From Oreohelix idahoensis (Eukaryota > Mollusca > Gastropoda > Stylommatophora > Oreohelicidae): DNA of 64,000 bases. The stretch is from NCBI GenBank assembly GCA_024509875.1, contig JAMPIV010000581.1:1302501-1366500 (forward strand). Direction: 5' to 3'. Every line of letters begins with the position of its first letter. The first letter of the stretch is position 1. The translations under genes and the position numbers were made by a program. Shown one piece after another: positions 13,085-26,500 of the stretch. Below the pieces are notes generated by a model, which saw only the letters and a program-made list of their open reading frames with translations, had not been told where the DNA came from and ran no database searches.

Positions 13085-13459
13085 CACACACAACTTATAT
13101 GCAAAACAGTACTTGAGCAAAAAATTAGTCATATCGTTGAACTACTGTTGAGTATAATTCAACTGAGTAAATCAGGGTGGGTGGGGGCTTGAACGAGCTG
13201 AAATTAATAATTGCCTAATTCTTCATAAAAGGCGGTGAATCAGATATAAGTTAACTGTTGCCCTGCCCAACGCAGCATTGTTCTCGACTTCTGAAATATC
13301 TTATGAATACTCCCTTGAGATAGAAGCATCATTATACTTTCATCTACAGCTCTGCTAAGAGTAATCTTGCGCGAAAGTAGACACCTTTGAAGACCCATAT
13401 TAGATACTCTTGAGTTTCAGCCACTGTTGGACCACTGCTGCAAAGCAGGGGAGGCAATT
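13085..13459. other. Gene-free intronic sequence
   Basis: Contains only short shadows of open frames. No recognised motif. Confidence 0.4.
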
Positions 13460-14560
13460 CCCTGACAGTCAACAACAACAGGCATAAGCAAGTTCGAGAG
13501 TTCAAATACCTAGGAAGAATTTTCACTGAAAATGAAAAGTTTTGACAAAGAGATTAAAAAAAATATGTAAAAAAGCCAGTGCAGTGTCTTACCAACTGTC
13601 AGGACTACTCAAACATTACAACATCAGTAAGGAAACTAAACGACAGCTGATCATATAGTACATTCTTATAATCTCTTTGCTATTAGTGTCAAATATGGTC
13701 CTTGACCCGAGCACAGGAAAGAAAATTCACATCGTGCGAGATGAGATGTTCAAGAAATGCCATGAACGTCATCAGGGGAGACAGAATGATAAACGATGAC
13801 ACGACACATTTTAGGAACTACATCCTCCATCAGGTACATAGAGAGACAGAAAATTAAGTGGTTTGGCCATTTATGAGAATAGTGCCCGATAGACTACTAC
13901 TACGAGCCGACAACATTAGAAGATCTGGTTTCAGAGCACGGAGAAGACCATGAGACAGAAGGATTGACAACATCATAGACATCCTACAACAACCCCGGCT
14001 GACAGACAACATCATAGACATCCTACAACAACACCGGCTGACAGACAACATCATAGACATCCGAAAACAACACCGGCTGACAGACAACATCATAGACATC
14101 CTACAACAACACCGGCTGACAGACAACATCATACACTGACAGACAACATCATAGACATCCTACAACAACACCGGCTGACAGACAACATCATAGACATCCG
14201 ACAACAACACCGGCTGACAGACAACATCATAGACATCCTACAACAACACCGGCTGACAGAGAACATCATAGACATCCTACAACAACACCGGCTGACAGAC
14301 ACATCATAGACATCCGACAACAACACCGGCTGACAGACAATATCATAGACATCCTACAACAACACCGGCTGACAGACAACATCATAGACATCCTACAACA
14401 ACACCGGCTGACAGACAACATCATAGACATCCGACAACAACACCGGCTGACAGACAACATCATAGACATCCTACAACAACACCGGCTGACAGCAGCCAAC
14501 GCGACACAATTGACTTAAGAAACGTTTTCAACACGTACAGATGGGAAACCCGAGGCCTGT
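13460..14560 (+). pseudogene. LINE RT C-terminal remnant with in-frame minisatellite expansion
   Basis: Starting near 13485 the plus strand reads VREFKYLGRIFTENEK and then, after indels, ASAVSYQLSGLLKHYNISK. Further on comes IKWFGHL and GFRARRRP, followed by RRIDNIIDILQQ. These are the thumb and tail blocks of an APE-type LINE. The RRIDNIIDILQQ segment has been tandemly amplified (13966-14490, 39-bp unit). After the array the frame resumes (QRDTIDLRNVFNTY) and ends RWETRGL-stop near 14560. Stops and frameshifts before the array show the copy is dead. The 3' tail (GTAAACAGTAAATAAATATT) recurs inverted near 45645-45680 and 46585-46620. Confidence 0.75.
13966..14490 (+). repeat. 39-bp minisatellite derived from LINE coding sequence, about 14 units
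   Basis: Unit GACAACATCATAGACATCC followed by TACAACAACACCGGCTGACA, 39 bp or 13 codons. Units differ mainly at the ATCCTA/ATCCGA site. Ordered from left, types are A, A, B, A, a 20-bp truncated unit, then ABA, ABA, ABA. The last nine units therefore form three repeats of a 117-bp higher-order unit. One unit is 38 bp and breaks the frame. Confidence 0.92.
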
Positions 14561-14639
14561 AAACAGTAAATAAATATTACACACATAAATGTATGCTTTC
14601 ATGCATTCGTGAATAATAATAAAGTAGAAAACTAGACAA

Positions 14640-14800
14640 CAGAAAAACAACAGACGTGAGTGGCTTACAGGGGAATCGAACCCAGGACCTTCCGTGCGGC
14701 ACCACCGCCTAGCTATGGAAGCGAATCACACCATCTTCCCTGCCAGCTACGCACTACAAAAATGATGACAGGGGTTATTAGTGCGACCCACAAGACATAA
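14640..14800 (-). mobile_element. tRNA-like SINE, family S2, copy 1
   Basis: On the minus strand it carries a polymerase III B-box-like GGTTCGATTCCCC, preceded by GGAAGGTCCTG, and GTGTGATTCGCTTCC further upstream. It ends in a segment reading ...ACGTCTGTTGTTTTTCTGTT. It aligns in order with 45871-46050. In both places it lies next to the 3' tail of the same LINE, in opposite orientation to it. Confidence 0.7.
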
Positions 14801-15162
14801 CACCGGAAAACGTCAGCTCCCCACTACTCTTCACGGCAATGATGGAAGGACAAAGTAGGTCAAATATTTCACTCGAAAATTTGTTCATCACGTTTAAAAC
14901 AAAAAAAAAAAAAACCAGAATTGCAAACGTGTCTGTTGACAGAACAGCTTTATTTATACTCAAAGCAACAACACATTTTTATTATTCACATTTTGGAAGA
15001 ACTGAAATTATGTATTTAACTTACTCATTATAACTGTCCGTTTTAAATTTTTTTTTTTATGTTAAACTTATTTTAACTTTTTCAGACGATGGTGACTTCG
15101 AAAAGAATTTCATTAACAGGAAAGACATGATCACGGGTTCGGCGGTTCTGAATAGAAATGAA
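14801..15162. other. Gene-free intronic sequence
   Basis: AT-rich, with A-run (14899-14914) and T-run (15049-15058). Nothing recognised. Confidence 0.45.
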
Positions 15163-15630
15163 AGGTGGTCGGAGTGGCTAAGTGCTATGGCATCGGACTT
15201 GAATTCTAGAGGTACCGGGTTCAATTCCCAGGTGAGAAAATATAATTTAAAAACATTTTTTCAGAACCAGTGGTCCTAATTATGTAATACTCCCCCTGGT
15301 CTCATGGGTAGTGAGATAAGATGTATAGCTTTCTCGGATAGGGGCGAAAAAGTAGGTCCCGTGTGCAAGTTGAGCACGTTAAACATCCCACGGTAGTTGG
15401 AAATCGTAAAGAGTAGGCCATAAAGCCGCTACCCTGGCACAATTTAAAAATTAAAACCTAGTCACCAAATATATTTATAGAATGTGTGATTCCTATATAC
15501 ACACATTGGTATTCTTGTCGGTGCTACGGAGTTCGTGCACTGTGCTGAGATCCCCCTTGGGTGATCTAAGAGAGGAGATCAGAGAACTGATGGAGTTGTC
15601 CGTGTTAAATGAAGATAGTCCTTAAAACAA
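15163..15630 (+). mobile_element. tRNA-derived SINE, family S1, copy 1
   Basis: The head has an A-box-like GGAGTGGCTAAGTG and a B-box GGGTTCAATTCCC at the tRNA spacing. The body has CAGAACCAGTGGTCCTAATT, a conserved core-like GCACGTTAAACATCCCACGG and a tail ending in AAAACAAAAGC. It aligns over about 470 bp with the copy at 46061-46557. Polymerase III would transcribe it from the internal boxes, with mobilisation by a LINE in trans. No clear target duplication here. Confidence 0.82.
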
Positions 15631-16368
<738 letters not shown>

Positions 16369-19300
16369 GGGGGGTTTGGGATGTCAGGTATTGGTAGTAC
16401 CTCTGGTGAAGGAACTGTCATGCCCTTTTCAGGGCAGCTCGGCCACCTTTGGTCCAAACCTGGCATCCAGCTCTCACCTGTGGCTCCTCGTAGCTGTCAG
16501 CATGCTGCCCTGGTCATCCACTGCATCCTGTGTTGTCTCCAGTCGTCTCGATAATATCTTGCCACTGGAACAGATAACTCCGGACGAGAGAGTGAGGATG
16601 ACGATTAGCGCAACTCTTCCTCACTTTAATCCAATTACATCGCAAGTCACAGCTTCAGACAGATACATACAGACACTACACTCAAAGACCTGTGGCGATG
16701 GGGGAGTGGCGAACCAGAAAGTGTGGATACACTCAAGCTGCAGTCACAATCCTGCACACAGGCGGCTCAGGCCATAGGGTCGTTTCTCGCTGGAACTTTG
16801 AAGCAGCGGCAAGATCAGGCAGCCCCCTGAGCGACTGAGCAGCCCTCTTTAGGATCGCTCTGCTCACCTCCATGGCATGAGGAAGGGGCTAGAAAAGGTG
16901 CCCTGAACATAGCCTGCTTCAACCTACTCTGACCAGCTTGACGCGGCTGGAGGGTATCCCAATCATGCGTTCGAACAAAAAGTAAGAAAAAAATGAAGGT
17001 GCTTACCTTCGGCACGTGGAACGTGCGAACACTACTCGACAATACCCTGGCCGACAGACCTGAAAGACGGACTGCACTTGTGGCCAAAGAACTGGCGCGC
17101 TATAATGTCGATATAGCAGCCCTAAGTGAGACGCGACTACCAGAAGAAGGTCAGATTACTGAAATTGGAGGTGGCTACACATTTTATTGGAGTGGCCGGG
17201 ACAGCAAGGAACGGCGTGAGGCTGGTGTTGGATTCGCCATTAAATCTCATATCGTACGAAAACTTGTCAAATCTAAGGGCATTAATGATCGCCTAATGAC
17301 CCTTCATGTCCCACTAGGAAGCAATAGAAGTGCCACACTGATCAGTGCATATGCCCCAACAATGACAAACCCCGAGGAAACAAAAGAAAAGTTCTATGAC
17401 GAACTTAACTCAATCATCTCATCAGTTCCTAAATCTGAGAAACTTATTATTCTCGGCGACTTCAATGCCAGAGTAGGCACTGACCACACCACCTGGGAAG
17501 GAATACTTGGAAAACATGGCATAGGCAAATGTAATAGTAATGGGCACCTATTACTCAGCCTGTGTGCCACACATGATTTGTCCATCACGAACACCATGTT
17601 TCGCCTACCCACTCGAAATAAAACAATATAGATGCACCCCCGATCCAAACAGTGGCATCTCATTGATTATGTCATCACGAGAAGGAGCGACAGACGTGAC
17701 GTGAGAGTGACCAAGGCCATGTGTGGTGCCGAATGCTGGACTGACCACAGGCTGATTGTATCAAAACTCAACCTTAACATACAGCCCAAGCGAAGACACC
17801 AGAGTCAGAAACCCATGAAGAGGCTCAACGTCACAAAACTTAAAAGCGAAGCAACCGCAGAGAGCTTCTCAGGGGACTTGGATAGCCGTCTGAGGGACGT
17901 TGAGCTCGGTCAAACCACTATAGAGGAAAAATGGGCCTCTTTAAAGCACATTGTGTACTCTGTAGCCTCTGAGAGCTTGGGATATACAACACGCAAGAAC
18001 CCTGACTGGTTTGATGAGAATGATGAAAATATTAAAACACTGCTGGCTGAAAAATACCGCTTGCACAGAGACTATCAAAGCAACCCATCCTCAACATCCA
18101 AAAATGCAGCCTTTACCAATATACGCAGAGTTGTCCAGAATAAGCTCAGGAAGATGCATGATGCATGGCTCAGCAATAAAGCAGACGAGATACAGAGGTA
18201 TGCAGACATAAATGACTCAAAGCGCTTTTATGATGCCCTGAAAGCAATTTATGGCCCTCAATCGAATCAATCATCACCGGTCCTAAATGCTGATGGCATG
18301 GCATTGCTCACTGATAAAACGCAGATTTTGGAACGCTGTGCACAACACTTCAACGCCATCTTAAATTGTCCATCAACCGTCAACGACCAGGCCATTGCAA
18401 GTATACCGCAAGTTACAGTCAATGTCAGACTTGACCTTCCACCCAGCATGGAAGAGGTCAAGAAAGCAACCAGTCTACTGTCCAGCGGCAAAGCCCCTGG
18501 ATCAGATGCTATTCCTGCTGAGATTTATAAAGCTGGAGGCAGCATGCTGCTGCAGAGACTAACAGACCTCTTCCACTCAGTATGGGATGAAGAACAGATA
18601 CCACAGGAATTAAAAGATGCCACGATCGTTCACATATACAAGCGAAAGGGAAATCATCAATCATGTGACAACCATAGGGGAATCTCCCTATTATCTATTG
18701 CGGGCAAAATCCTGGCTCGAGTCCTGCTCAATCGTTTGACTGTTCATCTCGAATCGCAGGACTTACTTCCAGAGAGTCAATGTGGTTTCCGAGCAGGCCG
18801 CGGGACCGTCGATATGATATTTGCTGCTCGCCAACTTCAGGAGAAATGCCAGGAACAGCACAGTGACCTATACACAACATTTATTGACTTGACCAAGGCC
18901 TTTGACACTGTCAATAGGGACGGACTATGGAAAATTATGGCGAAATTCGGCTGTCCCGATAAGTTCATCTCAATTGTCCGCCAGTTTCATGAAGGTATGA
19001 TGGCTCGCGTATTGAATGATGGAGAACCTTCTGAACCCTTTCCCGTCACAAATGGTGTCAAACAGGGTTGTGTGCTCGCCCCGACACTCTTCATGTTGCA
19101 ACCTGCTCCTGGGAAACCTTACTGTGAACCAAATATCACAGTAAAGAACCAACGTCTCCAAGTGGTGGACAGCTTCACTTATCTAGGCAGTACCCTTACC
19201 AAAGATGCGAATATCGACTCCGAGGTCAACAACAGAATTGCAAAGGCAAGGGCAGCTTTCTGAAGACTAAGAGTAAATGTCTGGGATCGACAAGGAATTA

Positions 19301-19974
19301 GTGCAGCCACCAAGATAACAGTATATCATGCAATAGTACTCACTACCCTCCTGTATGCCTGTGAAACAAGGACAGTGTATAGCAGACATGCCAAGAAGCT
19401 TAATCATTTCCACATGAGCTGTCTTCGCAGGATCCTCAGGATCAAGTGGCATGATAGAGTATCTAATTCTGAGGTCCTCAACAGAGCACATATCTCAAGC
19501 ATCTACACATTGCTGCAGAGGGCCCAAACTAGATGGGCCGGACATGTTGTTCGCATGCCCGAAAAACGCATCCCAAAGCAGTTGATGTACAGCGAACTCT
19601 GCACGGGTAAGCGAACAGCAGGGGGACAAAAGAAACGCTTCAAAGACACACTGAAAGCATCGTTGAGCAGCTTCAAAATTGATGTCTCCTCCTGGGAGAC
19701 TATCGCACAGGATCGCTGTGCCTGGCAGACAAACATTACTCAAGGTGCTCGCATTGCAGAACAGAATTTAGCTGATAAGGCAGAAGGCAAGCGTGCTGCA
19801 AGAAAGGCCAGAATGCACAGCAACACTACTATCGACTCTAACCATGTGTGCCCCATATGTGGCAGGGCCTGTAGGGCCAAAATAGGATTAATTAGTCACA
19901 TGAGATCATGGCACAGATGTGTCACAACTCAAGTCTGAAGCTGTCGCCATCTCCGCTTGCGATGGGCAACTATT

Positions 19975-19990
<16 letters not shown>
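16369..19990 (+). mobile_element. APE-type LINE (RTE-like), near full length, internally deleted
   Basis: A GC-richer 5' UTR (16369-16992) starts at the (TA)n edge with GGGGGGTTTGGGATGTCAGG. One long reading frame follows, then a short 3' UTR and a (TTA)n tail that merges into another (TA)n array. Both ends touching TA arrays means no target duplication can be read. The protein type is the one often mis-annotated in invertebrates as craniofacial development protein 2-like. Confidence 0.85.
16993..19938 (+). pseudogene. LINE endonuclease - reverse transcriptase, catalytic RT box deleted
   Basis: The start is MKVLTFGTWNVRTLLDN. The endonuclease domain shows WNVRTL, ALSETRLP, ISAYAPT and LGDFNARVG (catalytic Asn/Glu/Asp blocks). 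RT shows GKAPGSDAIPAEIYKAG, DATIVHIYKRKGN, HRGISLLSIAGKI, FIDLTKAFDTVNR (first Asp) and GVKQGCVLAPTLF. Directly after the last block, at about 19091, the sequence jumps to QPAPGKPYCEPNITV. The region that should hold the FADD catalytic pair, roughly 75 codons, is deleted in frame. The end has a C2H2 finger (CPICGRACRAKIGLISH). All blocks share one frame, broken only by TAG at 17629-17631 and TGA at 19261-19263. It can neither be translated whole nor polymerise. Confidence 0.88.

Positions 19991-20070
<80 letters not shown>
19971..20070. repeat. (TTA)n LINE tail merging into (TA)n microsatellite 3
   Basis: TTA repeats at 19971-19990, then about 80 bp of TA ending exactly where mariner 2 begins. 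Confidence 0.93.
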
Positions 20071-20071
<1 letters not shown>

Positions 20072-21420
20072 GAGGTGTGTTCAAATGAAACAAGTCCCAG
20101 TGTCTTTATAACAAATATATGTAAGGTATATCAGCAGGAGTAGTAAAATTAAATACAGCAATTGTTATGAAGCAAGTACTCACTGGGGTTCTTTAGAAAT
20201 AATCACCATAGGCATTCAGACACGCATCCCACTGCTTGGGTAGACGGCGGATGCCGTCCGAGAAAAATGACTTTGGTTGCTTATTGAACCATTTGGTCAC
20301 CGAGGCCCTGACGTCTGCATCGGAGTCGAATCGTTGTCCCTTTAGATATTTTTTTTAAGGGTCCGAACAAATGAAAGTCACATGGTGACAGATCGGGGCT
20401 GTAGGCTGGGTGTGGCAGAAATTCCCACATTTTCCTTGCTAACGCTTCCTGCACAATGTTCGCAACATGTGGACGAGCAATGTCGTGCAACAGAATCACA
20501 CCACGCGAAAGCATGCCGGGTCGTTTATTCTTGATGGCTGTATGCAGGTTGTCTAGTGTGTCTTTGTAGCGGATGGCATTGATGTTCACGCCAGGCTCTT
20601 TAAAGTCTACCAATAGAAGCCCTTCATGGTAAAAAAATGCGGTCAGCATAACCTTACCGGCGGAAATCTGTGACTTGAATTTTTGGGGTTTTGGTGATCC
20701 GGGATGTTTCCATTGCATGCTCGCTGATTTGCTGCATGGCTCAAAGTGGTGGCACCACGACTCATCGCCTGCCACTATGCGCAACAGAAATGCATCACCC
20801 TCCTCTTTGTAACACAGCAGGTGGTTCAAACTCCACCGCATGCGTTCTTCCTTAAGGTGATCGGTCAGCATCCGTGGAACCCATTGTGAACACACCTTTC
20901 GATATATCAGTTTCTTCCTAACCACTATTTGAACTGTCCCAAAAGACACAGCGAATTCCTCTGCTAGCGAACGTAAGCTCCGACGACGGTCCACCCGTAT
21001 TGCTGCATCAATCTCGGCGATGGCTTCTTCTGTCGCAACAATATGCACCTGACCTGGCCGCGGAAGATCTTTCGTTAACTGACGTCCTTCTCGAAACATT
21101 CGTGCCTAGTATTTCACTGTAGTTTTAGACACACATTTTTCACCATACACTGCTTTCATTCGGCGATGAATGTCGACTGGTCGACATCCTTCGGCTGTTA
21201 GGAACTGAATCACCGCTCGCTGATCGACCTTGGACGGATTCCTTATCACACCGGCCATTATTTTAACGGTCTGCAGCACAACAAATGAATACTAGGAGAA
21301 TGAACACTTACACACTTGTACATTCGTATGTGCTTATTACGTCAGATGTGACGTCATCTTGCTCCTCCTACGAATGTCCACTTGGCGCAGCACGGTCGGG
21401 TTTCATTTGAACATGCTTCG
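20071..21420 (-). mobile_element. Mariner-type DNA transposon 2
   Basis: 1350 bp. The left end CGAGGTGTGTTCAAATGAAA and the right end (reverse complement CGAAGCATGTTCAAATGAAA) match over about 21 bp with three differences. It lies between two (TA)n arrays, so the required TA duplication is present but cannot be told apart from the array. Clearly a different subfamily from mariner 1. Confidence 0.9.
20193..21258 (-). pseudogene. Mariner transposase 2, one stop and one frameshift
   Basis: Start MAGVIRNPSKVDQRAV at 21258-21256 (minus). The frame hits a TAG just before ARMFREGRQL (about 21106) and then runs open from 21099. Motifs: WVPRMLT linker, VAGDESWCHHF (first Asp), LLHDIARPHV (second Asp), YSPDLSPCDFHLFGPLK (third Asp). 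A 1-nt shift in the T-run near 20347-20355 puts the last ~50 residues out of frame; they would end CLNAYGDYF-stop at 20193. The span is 1066 nt, that is 355 codons plus one extra base, the normal family length. Inactive as read. Confidence 0.9.
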
Positions 21421-21531
<111 letters not shown>

Positions 21532-21755
21532 TGAAGCACATTAAAAACGCACCACCTGTATAATCCAGGAACAGAGTGTAAAATGTAAATATAAGTGTTT
21601 ACAAGTTTACATATTTGGAATCTTTATTCATTTTCCTATGAATACATGCTGGTCATTAATTTGTACATTTGATTGTTATGAAATTCATTGCATTCTGTGC
21701 AGGCAAGGGAGAAAACCAAAAATGCAACCAATAAAAAAATTCATTTACACTATCC

Positions 21756-21958
21756 TCAGTATCTGGTATGTCCACCGTGTGCTTGCAAACAAGCTTGGCA
21801 GCGGCTCCGCATGGAACGCACAAGTCTCTGAAGGAAATTCCGGGGAATCAAGTCCCATTCACGCGTAAGAGCAGCTTCGAGCTGTTGCAGATTAGCTGAG
21901 AACCTTTCCTGTAGACTCTGCGTCCACGTTTGTCCCACAGATGTTCTATAGGGGACAT
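21756..21958 (-). pseudogene. Tc1 transposase C-terminal piece
   Basis: Continues the catalytic domain: MSPIEHLWDKRGRRV holds the final Glu. A 1-nt shift follows, and the frame ends with LQQLEAALTREWDLIPRN and CQACLQAHGGHTRY-stop at 21756. It lies 9 kb from the rest of the gene because of the LTR element insertion. The frameshift is independent of that insertion. Confidence 0.85.
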
Positions 21959-22767
21959 TGATGCGTGATGCCATATGATGATGGATGGCATCCGCATGTC
22001 TGGTTTTGTGTACTGTAAATGTAGTCAGGTGAACAACTCCATCCTTTTCTATAACAGCCAGGAGATAACCAGATGTATGAGATCAGTTCACTCTCCTTAG
22101 TTTGACTTCAGCAAGACAGACACGTCTGCCGAAGTATAAATAATGTCCTCAAGAATATCCTCTAGATAATAAAGGTTTTCTAAACCTAGTTCATTTAACA
22201 AAGTAGCAAGTAATGGTCCTTGGTACATGCATCAACCGATGCAGTACAATGCAGCGACATGTGAGCTGGGAAAGAACATCTCGTGACGACGACTTTCGGA
22301 GACAGGCTATGAATCGAAATCGCTCACGACCCAAAATCGATAGAGTTAATGAAAAAGTCAATTTACCTTGCTTTCATGAAATACACAGAAATATCACGCC
22401 TCCCGACATGTGGGAAAACACTAGAGGTATTATCTCGACTAAACGAAATATCCATAAGAGGACTACACATCCCTGACAGAACAAAAAAAAGCGGAGATCC
22501 CCTCTTCAACGAGGCATCTCTTTCGCCATTCCAAATCGCTCACTCCCACTAGTGGTGGGCGGAAACCGATCGACCAAACAACAAGACAAGTCATGCGCAG
22601 TCCAGCGCAAAAATGACCACAGCTCAAAAGTTAACTGCATTCGATACTAACGCGAGAAGACAAATGCTTACCGAGAAAAGTGACTATAGATTTCAAGCAG
22701 TTGTTGCCCTTGCGTTATAAAACAGATATTGAAATAAAACGATGTTGCGAGAATTTATCACGCAACA
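21959..22767 (-). repeat. 3' LTR of element A, with a 274-bp deletion
   Basis: Matches 29935-31018 except that the equivalent of 29990-30263 is absent, and one T is missing from a T-run just before it. The join is GTGTA/CTGTAAATG. Confidence 0.9.
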
Positions 22768-22785
22768 TATCACCACCTCCTCCCG
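22768..22785 (-). other. Polypurine tract of element A
   Basis: On the minus strand GGGAGGAGGTGGTGATA directly precedes the 3' LTR start TGTTGCGTG. This is the expected primer for plus-strand DNA synthesis. Confidence 0.75.
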
Positions 22786-23516
22786 ATAAAAAAAAAATGT
22801 GGAACATATTTTTTTTTCAATATCAAAGAGCAAGCGATAAGCGGCTCAAAACGCACGAATTATGCGCTGATAATTAATTAAATTGCCAAACAATAGGCTA
22901 ATTATAGAGTGTCTGGTGAGGATATACCTCAACAGAAAAATAAATATGTCTCAAAAAATATTCACATCGGGGAGGTGTCACCAACACACATCACGTTAGC
23001 ATGTAAACACAATATACGTATGCAAGTTACTATAATCATCATTAAACAGCATACTCTAATATTGTCTTTAAAAATGGATGTACAAATCTGATAGGAAAAT
23101 TTAAATAGTACATTCTTTGACATGTAATGACATAAGTACATAGCAAAGTTAAACTACATGACGATCCAGGACATATGCTCTGGTATTCCGAGGGTAAGTA
23201 CACAATCTAGAACTCGTAAGGTAAGTCCTCAGCTCAACAATGACATTCTGAGAAAGTACAAGCAATATAATGCTAATTAATAACTAATATGCTTCATAAG
23301 GTACAATACATTATTAATAATTGTGGCTGTTTAGTAAACTAACGGCCCTTATATTAACTACTCAGTCCTCCTCTATCATTTTAAAAAACGAACAGAAGAA
23401 GATGACAACAAAGCACGATAGTGTGTACATATAAAGTAAGTACAGATGTGCTAATCTATTGTAGAAATATAGGTGTGTTATGACTCTGTAATATATAGAA
23501 ATATAGGACAGAAGTA
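22786..23516. other. Non-coding 3' internal region of element A
   Basis: About 730 bp between the pol stop and the polypurine tract. AT-rich with an A-run (22789-22798). No envelope-like or other ORF of note. Confidence 0.6.
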
Positions 23517-26500
23517 TTAGTTGGAGTCATGTGGGCATCTAGACAAAATGTCAGCCATCACATTATCCGCACCACGGATAGCTCGTACCGTGAAGTGAAA
23601 AGGTTGAAGAGCTATAGCATATCGAGTGGATCTCGAACTCTTCAAATTCTTAGTCTGAATAGCTGTAAGAGCTTTCTGATCAGTCTCTAGAATGAAATGT
23701 GCGCCCAGGAGGAATCTTTGTAGCTTTAGAATTGACCAAACCATCGCTAACAACTCACGGTCTAAAACCGAGTAGTTCCTCTCTGCCGCATTTAGTTTTC
23801 TAGAAATGTACATAACAGGATGCAGAGTATTTGCATATTCTTGCATCAGTGCTGCTCCAATCCCAGTGGATGAAGCATCACTCCGAAGAACAAAAGTCCT
23901 ATCAAGAGTAGGTAATCTTAAGATGGGAGGAGAAGAAAATATATTCTTGATTTGGTCTAGTGAAGATTGGCATTCTTCAGACCAACGGACCAGATTAGGC
24001 GAACCTTTCTTCAACAATGTTGAGAGAGGTGCCATGATCGAAGATAAATTTGGAATAAATCTCCCATAAAATTGAATTAAACCTAAGAGACTCCTAACTT
24101 GTTTCTTCGTTTTAGGAACAGAGATGTTCAGTATTTTGGAAGTATTGTGGTCTTCTGTCTTCAAGAGACCATGACCAACACGATGACCCAGGAAAGAGAT
24201 TTCACCAAAACCAACAAAAGCTTTAGAAGGTTTTGCTGTCAAATTATTCTCACGTAGAGTGGACAGTAAGTCATATAACCCTAAATAGTGATCTTCCCAG
24301 GTATCACTGAAGAGACAGATGTCATCTAAGTATGCGATGACATCCGAACGATGTGACAGAATTCGACGCATCATGCGAACGAAAGTGGCAGGGGCGTTCA
24401 TGAGACCAAAAGGCATAACATTCCATTGAAATAGACCCCTAGGTGTAGAAAAAGCAGTAAGAGGTTTGGCATGCTCTGCTAAAGGCACTTGCCAATAACC
24501 TTTAGACAAGTCAAGTTTAGTGAAGAATCTAGAATTAGAAAGTCTAATCAGTAGATCTTCTAACAAAGGCATCGGTTCAGCGTCGAACTTTGTGACCTGA
24601 TTCAATTTGCGATAATCAACGCAAATTCGTATGTTCTTATCCTTCTTCCGGACAATAACCATGGAAGAAGAATATGGTGAAGTCGATGGTTCAATTATAT
24701 TTAATTGAATCATTTCATCCAATTCCTTTTCCACTTGCGACTGAAAGTGTATAGGAATAGGATACGGCCTAACCCTAATTGGATTATTGTCGGTAAGAAT
24801 TATGTCATGTTCTATGACATCTGTGTGTCCAGGAATGTCAGTGAGAACATCCTGAAATGTTTGTAACATCGACGAGACTTGTCGATGTTCGTCACCAGAA
24901 AGATTAGGAGAAACAGAAACGTTTTTCCAAGATTCCGTAGAATGTAATGGAACCACTGGAAGGGGAAGGTTGACATCAGAGAAGGTAGCTTCCTCATCCT
25001 GAATGACAGACAGGGATGAATAATGACCGTGAGGTGCAGGAGCATCATCCGTTGCCTGGAAAATAGGCAGCAAATAGTCCGGACGTTCGTGAAATTCCGA
25101 AAGCATGTTTATGTGGAAAGTTTTATGCTTTCCATCAATATCGACCACATAGTCAACATCGGAAATCCGAGAGACTATTGCATACGGACCTTTCCATGCA
25201 ATAAGAAGTCTATTTTCCCTACTGGGGAGTAGGACGAATGCTTTGTCACCTGGACAAAGTTGTCGTAGACATCTATTCTTGTTAGCAAACTGCCTTGCCT
25301 TCTCTTTAGCAATTTCTGATGAAGCAGTTGCTAGCTTACATGCCTCAATGATCTTTTGTCTAAGAGCAATGACATACTCATATGAGGATTGAGTTTCATC
25401 GCTAATATCATCGGCAGTGATGAGATCGTGTAATAAAGACATAGGGCCGCGTGGACGCGCGCCAAAGACAAGTTCGAAGGGAGAAAATCCTGTGTGTTCA
25501 TTAGGGACTTCTCTATAGGCAAAGAGAGCCGCGGGTAAAACCCTGTCCCAATCTTGAGGATGATCTTCAGTTATCTTACCAAGCAAAGTCTTGAGCGTTC
25601 TATTCAGACGCTCAACTAACCCATTAGACATAGGATGGTAGATACTACTGAGAGATCGTTCAATATGTAAGGTAGACATTACCTGTGACATAGTGTCAGA
25701 TATGAGTTGAGTGCCATGGTCTGACAATATTTCTCTGGGGAACCCCAAGCGAGAAAATATCAACCAAAGAGCATCTGCGATATCTGTAGTAGATATGCTC
25801 TTAAGAGGAATAGCCTCTGGCCAACGTGTGCACATATCGACACATGTAAGGATAAACTGATGTCCTCTGGCCGACTTGACCTTAAAAGGGCCAATAATAT
25901 CTATGGCCATTTTCTGAAACGGCCGAATAGGAATGTCAGCAGCCTGGATAGGCGCAGCATGTCGTGGTCCTCTAGATTTGACCTCCTGACATACCTTGCA
26001 TGATCGGCAGTAAATACGAATGTCCTTATTGACAAAAGGCCAAAAGAAAGCCGCAAGGACTCTCGACTTCGTACGGGCAAAACCCATATGTCCAGCACAT
26101 TGCGAGTCATGAGCATGTTGTAATATTTGGACTCTCATGCTCTTGGGAACAAGAATTTGCGAATGTGCCGACGTAGTCGAATCTTGTACCATACGTACAA
26201 GTACGCCGTTTCTCATTGCAATCCAAGATTTTCTATTTGTATCCTGATTCGGATCACCTTTCTTCGCAAGAACGAAGAATTTTTTTAAAGAAGGATCTTC
26301 TTCTTGCAATTTTATGAAAGAGTCACGAGTAATTACTAAGTGACTATCTTGGCTATCAACTTCATTATCACTATTCAGTGAAGTTTCGGGTGTTTGTAGA
26401 GCTTGTGCTCTTGTAACTACTGCATTTGTAGCTTGCATGTTATTATCTTCCCAAGCAGCAATCTGCTGTGGGGTACACTCCCTAACTCCGTGAATACGAC

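Noticed and set aside
13966..14490. Possible CRISPR array
   Set aside because: Units are contiguous 39-bp repeats without unique spacers, in a eukaryotic LINE. The same reasoning excludes the 42-bp array at the right edge.
13854..14499. Minus-strand ORFs reading repeated MMLSVSRCCCRMS units
   Set aside because: They are the antisense of the 39-bp minisatellite, whose sense strand is a LINE coding segment.
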